Origin: Lachnospiraceae bacterium
GTDB taxonomy: Bacteria; Bacillota_A; Clostridia; Lachnospirales; Lachnospiraceae
DNA: 19,366 bases
Direction: 5' to 3'
Assembly (NCBI GenBank): GCA_024690425.1
Contig: JAILCT010000020.1
Location: 1 to 19,366, forward strand
Of the stretch, positions 15,834 through 19,366 are shown piece after piece (the first letter of the stretch is position 1; the number at the start of each line of letters is the position of its first letter). The notes below the pieces were generated by a model. That model searched no databases, was not told where the DNA came from, and was given only the letters and a program-made list of their open reading frames with translations. The position numbers and the translations under genes were made by a program.

Positions 15834-17141
15834 ATGGCAGACATAACCACATTAAATACAGTCTATAACCATTACATGACGACGTATGCACCCGAGGGCA
15901 GCAATTCCAAGTATGATGCCCATAAGAAGAGTGAGCTGAAAAACGTCGTTAATTCCATTGTCAAATTAAATAAAGATGCACCCCTTTTCCTGATAGATAA
16001 CAGTCCAGAAACAAAAGAATTTGCTGTAAGCTTAAAGGAAAGTGCAAGACAGCTTAAAAATACGATCTCATCACTTTCGGTCGAGAACGGGGATGAGATG
16101 CTCAGTAAGAAGACGGTGTCGAGCAGTAATGATAACATCATAAGTGCGTCCTACATAGGGAGTCCGAATGATAAAGAATCGCCGCCCGGCATAGAAGTTT
16201 CAGTCAACCGGCTGGCCTCCGGACAGATAAATATGGGCAAGGGACTGCCACCGGACGAAATGGGACTTCCACCGGATACCTACTCCTTCGATATCCGTTC
16301 GCGAGACATAGATTACGAGTTCCAGTTCAATATAAATGAAGGAGATACGAACAGATCAATAGAGGAGAAGCTTGCAAGGCTGATCACCAGATCCAACATC
16401 GGGATACATGCCGAAACAGTGGAGGATGAAAACGGAAACATTTCACTTTCGCTTAAATCGGACGACACCGGTGTTAAAGCTGACTCTTCCCTTCTGTTTG
16501 CCGTAAGCGATGACCAGACCAGTAAGACGCGTGGTGCTGTTGACTATTTCGGGATCAACAACGTTTCGGTAGCGCCTGCCGATGCTGAATATACCATAAA
16601 CGGAGAGCCGATGAAGTCGGCATCGAACAGCTTTAACTACGGCAAGGTATATGAGCTGAATCTTAAGGGTGTTACTTCAGGAGATGAAAAAGTATCGATC
16701 GGAGTCAAGACGGATGTCGAATCCCTTACCGATAATATCTCCCACCTGATCATGGGATATAATGCCTTTATGCAGAATGCATCAAAATATCTTGATTCGC
16801 AGCCGCACTCCAGTGCACTGGTCCGTGAGATGTCGGGACTGTCTTCAGGCTTCAACAATGAACTTGAATCTCTGGGAGTCAACTTCGGGCAGGACGGGCA
16901 GATAACCCTTGACAAGAACCTGATACAGCAGACGGCGAGTGAAGATGACTCGCTGACCAAGTTCGATAATGTTAAACGGTTCGCCAACAATATCCTGAAC
17001 AAGGCGAATTCGATAGCCCTGGATCCACTGCAATACACAAATAAGAAGATAGTCGCCTACAAAGATCCGAACGCGAATAACTTCGCGTCACCATATATAA
17101 CAAGTAATTACAGCGGCATGATGTTCTCAAGCTACTGCTGA
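15834..17141 (+). CDS. FliD-like (flagellar hook-associated protein 2 / filament cap) protein
   Basis: A 435-residue secreted-type protein without signal peptide, as expected for export through the flagellar apparatus. Its middle and C-terminal parts carry FliD-like segments: VSVNRLASGQINMG, FQFNINEGDTNRSIEEKLARLI, a VDYFGINNVSVAPADAEYTINGEPM insertion like the D2/D3 domains, and LESLGVNFGQDGQITLDKNLI near the C-terminus. The usual N-terminal FliD start (GLDTxxLVxxLM) is replaced by a different, lysine-rich helical segment (TVYNHYMTTYAPEGSNSK onward), and the long C-terminal coiled coil is short. It may therefore be a FliD paralogue or a relative with another surface role. The start ATG at 15834 has AGGAGGGG five bases upstream; the earlier in-frame ATG at 15801 lies within the last leader hairpin. 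The gene stands alone, with its own promoter and terminator. Confidence 0.7.
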   Translation: MADITTLNTVYNHYMTTYAPEGSNSKYDAHKKSELKNVVNSIVKLNKDAPLFLIDNSPETKEFAVSLKESARQLKNTISSLSVENGDEMLSKKTVSSSNDNIISASYIGSPNDKESPPGIEVSVNRLASGQINMGKGLPPDEMGLPPDTYSFDIRSRDIDYEFQFNINEGDTNRSIEEKLARLITRSNIGIHAETVEDENGNISLSLKSDDTGVKADSSLLFAVSDDQTSKTRGAVDYFGINNVSVAPADAEYTINGEPMKSASNSFNYGKVYELNLKGVTSGDEKVSIGVKTDVESLTDNISHLIMGYNAFMQNASKYLDSQPHSSALVREMSGLSSGFNNELESLGVNFGQDGQITLDKNLIQQTASEDDSLTKFDNVKRFANNILNKANSIALDPLQYTNKKIVAYKDPNANNFASPYITSNYSGMMFSSYC

Positions 17142-17143
17142 AA

Positions 17144-17186
17144 ACTCCCGACATAAGCATTTATGCATTACATCGGGAGTTTTTTT
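17144..17186 (+). terminator. Intrinsic terminator of the FliD-like gene
   Basis: ACTCCCGA (17144-17151) pairs perfectly with TCGGGAGT (17173-17180), followed by a run of T to 17186. It starts two bases after the stop codon. Confidence 0.92.
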
Positions 17187-17190
17187 ATAG

Positions 17191-17270
17191 CAGCGCTACC
17201 AGGATTCGAACCTGGAAATGACGGAGTCAGAGTTCGTTACAAACTAGGTTACGCAGCCCGTAAATGCGCT
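17191..17270 (-). tRNA. tRNA-Gln(CUG)-like sequence with abnormal D arm, possibly a pseudo-tRNA
   Basis: On the minus strand the 3' half is canonical: anticodon loop CTCTGAC (U33, anticodon CTG, A37) between ACGAA and TCCGT (one A-C mismatch), a five-base variable loop CATTT, and a perfect T arm CCAGG-TTCGAAT-CCTGG. The acceptor has five pairs (AGCGC with GCGCT), then two mismatches. TCCGTCATT after the loop is typical of glutamine tRNAs. The 5' half is wrong: 24 bases lie where about 16 are expected, and they fold as TTACG-GGCTG-CGTAA instead of a D arm. No CCA is encoded. It borders the accessory DNA to the right. A functional but odd tRNA, a decayed tRNA, or an attachment-site relic are all possible. 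Confidence 0.55.
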
Positions 17271-17309
17271 ATTCTCAGTTTTTACATTACATATATTTTT
17301 ACATATCCG

Positions 17310-17684
17310 TTAAAAACGTAAAGACATATACTGTACAAGCAGGTTATCCTTCAGTACCTGTGCCTGCTTTGCATTCAGCTTTTCGCCTATTCTGATATTA
17401 TTATTCAGACCTTCCAGCATGTCAAACATTTTTTCACTTGAATCCGTTCTACTCTCGCTAAGCCTTATGGTTATCTGTCTGAGTTGATTGTTGTTAATGC
17501 TCTGAGATATGTCCACATCGTTAAAGACATACTCGTTACCACATGCACGATAAATGCAATTTGCAAGTGTCGAATAACAGATTTCTTTATCATCCGAGAT
17601 CTGTTCTTCTCTACCGGTCAACCAATCCATGGTCGTCATTTCACCATCACATATCTTAACCATGAGTTCCAATGGTGGGAGCAT
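17310..17684 (-). CDS. Hypothetical protein (124 aa) in AT-rich accessory segment
   Basis: I do not recognise this protein. It is soluble and mostly helical in appearance, with a polar C-terminal half (NNQLRQITIRLSESRTD, EKMFDMLEGLNNN, LNAKQAQVLKDNLLVQYMSLRF). The ATG at 17684 directly abuts GGGAGG, too close for normal initiation, and the frame is open further back to about 17736, just past the stop of the truncated helicase. It could be the surviving 3' part of a larger gene or a separate small gene expressed with the helicase fragment. Its codon use is AT-richer than the galactan genes. Confidence 0.4.
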   Translation of the reverse strand: MLPPLELMVKICDGEMTTMDWLTGREEQISDDKEICYSTLANCIYRACGNEYVFNDVDISQSINNNQLRQITIRLSESRTDSSEKMFDMLEGLNNNIRIGEKLNAKQAQVLKDNLLVQYMSLRF

Positions 17685-17724
17685 CCTCCCATGGATATAC
17701 GACGAGAGCGTACCTGTATTTATC

Positions 17725-18552
17725 TCATACTTGATTCATTAGAACCACAATGACCATATTGTATTCTTTAGCTATTAGACTTATTTCGTTAAGTACGAGT
17801 AACGGGTCGTAAGGTTCATCTTTCTCATTTCCTAGTGAAACTAACTGAAGATAATCAATTACAGCGAAGTCTATGCTGTGCACCTTTTTTTCTTTGCTGC
17901 ATATCCTTCTAATATCATCTATATCTACTGCATCATCAATAATCTTGATATTCGTTACTGAATCTATACTCCATTTCGTGAAAGAGTGTCTAAATTCCTC
18001 CAGATCCTTGATCATTTGCTTCCTCGTACCAATGTATCCCTCACTATATCCGGTACATAACTCCATCAATCGATATCTCGTCTTACGTTCATCTTCTGAG
18101 AGTGAAAAGAATATGCACCTTTTATCATGATCAATACAAATATTATTAATCAGATTAAGTGCCAGCGCTGTTTTTCCTATAGATGCTAATCCATTAACAA
18201 CGGTTACTCTTCCTATTTTAAGTCCACCATTATATTCATCCCACTTGCTGTATCCTGTTTTGATGTATTCAAATGTTTGTTTTTGTTTACTTATTTGTTT
18301 CGTTTCCGATATTATTGTATGTTCAATGTCACGTTCCTGTCTAAACAGATGAATCAGGTATTCTGCATTGTCTTTAGGAATAATCTCTATTCCATATGTC
18401 ATTCCGTATTTATCATATATGGCTTTTCCCACAGTTTGAACTACCAGCTCACACTTCAGTTTATTGTCATATATTCCATCGGGAACACTTATAACTATTC
18501 TAGAACCGAGCATATCTATATATTCAATGTTACTTATATCAACAGGCTCCAA
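17725..18552 (-). pseudogene. Truncated DnaB-like replicative helicase / RecA-fold ATPase
   Basis: The 275-residue frame contains a DnaB C-terminal ATPase core: the entry TGYSKWDEYNGGLKIGR (99-115), Walker A GLASIGKT (121-128), FFSLSEDE, and Walker B IDYLQL (232-237), then EISLIAKEYNMVIVVLMNQV and a stop. In intact helicases this point corresponds to the strand before the switch glutamine; the last 80-100 residues with the arginine finger are missing. The first 60 residues (SRIVISVPDGIYDNK...) do not look like the DnaB N-domain and recall DnaA-N-like folds only weakly. The frame starts with TTG and no ribosome site and overlaps the broken vapC by 19 bases; the first ATG is at 18513. Probably a relic from a phage or plasmid, broken at both ends. 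Confidence 0.6.
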
Positions 18553-18746
18553 TTCTCTAGCAGCGAAAGTGCCGCTCTATTCTTCTCTATATCTGAGCTT
18601 TTTTCTACTCCATGTATCAATTCGGCATATGTAACTGACGAAATACATACGTCCTCCGGATCAACTTCCTGTAATTTGACAAATACATTTTCAGGTTTAT
18701 GCTTTATGGCATAAATACAAATATTCGTGTCAAGCATATATCTCAT
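18534..18746 (-). pseudogene. N-terminal half of a VapC-type PIN-domain toxin
   Basis: The 70-residue frame starts exactly like VapC ribonucleases: MRYMLDTNICIYAIKHKPEN with the metal-binding D6, then ISSVTYAELIHGVEKS with E42, and EKNRAALSLLEN. A complete VapC has about 130 residues and a third acidic cluster near residue 95-115; here the frame leaves the family after about residue 65 and ends with WSLLI. The missing part is replaced by the helicase fragment. The ATG overlaps the TGA of the vapB remnant (ATGA), the usual vapBC arrangement. Without the second half the nuclease should be inactive. Confidence 0.75.
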
Positions 18747-18826
18747 AGCTCTTCGGGCTTCTGTACTACATCAGCAGCTCTCCCATCAGACATGAAATCA
18801 TCTGAAAAGGCTAATATTGCCCGAAA
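18743..18826 (-). pseudogene. C-terminal tail of a VapB-type antitoxin
   Basis: The last 27 codons read FRAILAFSDDFMSDGRAAD then VVQKPEEL, followed by TGA overlapping the vapC start. The SDDFMxDGR segment is typical of the C-terminal toxin-binding tail of AbrB-type VapB antitoxins. Upstream in this frame there is no AbrB DNA-binding domain (no SQAVRLPK-like motif); instead the DNA reads as coding on the opposite strand. The 5' two-thirds of vapB is therefore missing. Confidence 0.6.
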
Positions 18827-19049
18827 CGGACCGGAACTTGATATGACAAAGATAGATATTGCAGATCCCGCTACGACAAGGCTCCTTGTGATGAATAACC
18901 AGTTCGGATATAAAGCAAAGGTAATGGTTTGCAGTATGCCGGTAGTTGTTAAGATCCCGCCGCACTTCAAATTCTATCCGTTTATAAAATCAGATGGAAC
19001 GATGAATATCCATGAAGTCCTCTGGTCGATCTTATCAAAGAAACAATAG
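18827..19049 (+). CDS. Hypothetical protein fragment, C-terminal end
   Basis: The plus-strand frame LDMTKIDIADPATTRLLVM... to ...NIHEVLWSILSKKQ has the codon preferences of the neighbouring chromosomal genes and ends at 19049. Possible starts at 18792 and 18843 have no ribosome site, and the first overlaps the vapB tail, so this is most likely the 3' end of a gene whose front was lost at a junction near 18826. I do not recognise the family. Confidence 0.4.
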
Positions 19050-19145
19050 TGATACCGATACATATTTTTGTTATTAAGGATATATAGTTCATTTAACGCG
19101 CTGGTGAATTTCTTAACATAAGAGTTTTTACTCTTTCCTCAAATC

Positions 19146-19181
19146 AAAATCCCATGGCTCTTTTTAGAACCATGGGATTTT
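19146..19181. terminator. Bidirectional intrinsic terminator
   Basis: A perfect 12-pair stem AAAATCCCATGG (19146-19157) with CCATGGGATTTT (19170-19181), with T runs on both strands. It separates the plus-strand fragment ending at 19049 from the minus-strand toxin remnant at the right edge and could serve both. Bases 19050-19145 hold nothing else that I can identify. Confidence 0.88.
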
Positions 19182-19210
19182 TTCACTTAATGTATTGATC
19201 GTTATTATTT

Positions 19211-19366
19211 CTATCTCTCAAACCCACCATAATAATAGAAGTTCATGAATCCTCCCGTTCGTTATATATATTCACGACGTAAATACAGTCCTGTTCTATT
19301 CGGAAGAACACACATTTCTTAGCAACGAAGATTTATCGGCGATCTGTATTACCGCCAAAGAACTTG
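19211..19366 (-). pseudogene. C-terminal end of a RelE/ParE-family toxin, interrupted; runs off the window
   Basis: The minus-strand frame from the window edge to 19243 reads KFFGGNTDRR, a TAA (19335-19333), then IFVAKKCVFFRIEQDCIYVV and NIYNEREDS. This is the end-strand pattern of RelE/ParE toxins (Y-R-I/F...-V-F-F-R-I-E-...-V...-I-...-N-E-R-E-D). The TAA stands where these proteins usually have Tyr, one base from TAC/TAT. After NERED, a one-base shift would continue as FMNFYYYGGFER to a stop at 19213-19211. Nonsense mutation plus frameshift suggest a dead gene. The 5' part and any antitoxin lie outside the window. Confidence 0.55.

Noticed and set aside
17191..17270. A class II (Leu/Tyr or allo-type) tRNA with a TGAC-TCC-GTCA variable arm
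   Set aside because: That fold needs an anticodon stem AGTT/AACT with a loop lacking U33. The glutamine reading gives a canonical loop, variable region and T arm, so it is preferred.
18743..18970. A complete 75-aa antitoxin encoded upstream of vapC
   Set aside because: Only the last 27 codons look like VapB. The upstream part is hydrophobic, lacks an AbrB domain, and is antisense to a better-looking plus-strand reading frame.
19211..19246. A small gene coding for 11 residues (MNFYYYGGFER) with a GGGAGG ribosome site
   Set aside because: The frame continues naturally from the RelE-like NERED tail after a one-base shift, so it is better read as the frameshifted end of the toxin; the GGGAGG encodes part of that tail.

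Overview
The window looks like a chromosomal segment of a motile, plant-fibre-degrading member of the Lachnospiraceae (Butyrivibrio / Pseudobutyrivibrio-like). This is inferred from the Firmicutes-type GalT, the intracellular GH53 and GH42 enzymes, GGDEF proteins of the kind common there, strong AGGAGG ribosome-binding sites and the general codon style. I could not check it against a database.

Layout. Positions 154-183 hold a terminator. Positions 213-3705 carry two divergent diguanylate cyclase genes: a membrane sensor (minus strand) and a soluble protein with a LacI-type sugar-binding domain fused to GGDEF (plus strand). Positions 3711-12928 are a galactan/galactose utilisation locus. Its minus-strand operon encodes an unfamiliar 621-residue barrel-type protein, a 70-residue zinc ribbon, a GH53 galactanase without signal peptide, and GalE. 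Upstream lies a minus-strand LacI-family regulator, and divergent from it a plus-strand GH42 beta-galactosidase followed by GalT. Positions 12938-14470 encode a PutP-type Na+/solute symporter. Positions 14656-15519 encode an RNA-methyltransferase-like protein. Positions 15664-17186 form a self-contained unit: promoter, structured leader, FliD-like gene and terminator. From 17190 to the end the DNA is more AT-rich and looks like an accessory scar. It holds a tRNA-Gln-like sequence with an abnormal D arm, a DnaB-like helicase cut off after its Walker B region, the abutting halves of a vapBC toxin-antitoxin pair, and the broken end of a RelE/ParE-like toxin.

How the galactan locus works (inference from families plus visible sites). 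GH53 would cut beta-1,4-galacto-oligosaccharides in the cytoplasm, GH42 would release galactose, and GalT and GalE would feed the Leloir pathway. Galactokinase is not in the window. The same operator, centred on AACCGGTT, occurs twice. One copy sits between two overlapping divergent promoters (lacI and GH42); the other lies just downstream of the promoter of the GH53 operon. One regulator could therefore switch the whole locus and itself.

The most striking observation is a fossil. Between the second operator and the 621-residue protein gene lie the signature EAA loop and the last nine residues of a MalG/GanQ-type ABC sugar permease, joined out of frame with roughly 70 residues missing. The locus probably once carried its own oligosaccharide transporter and lost it by deletion, keeping promoter and operator. 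The substrates of these cytoplasmic enzymes must now enter by another route.
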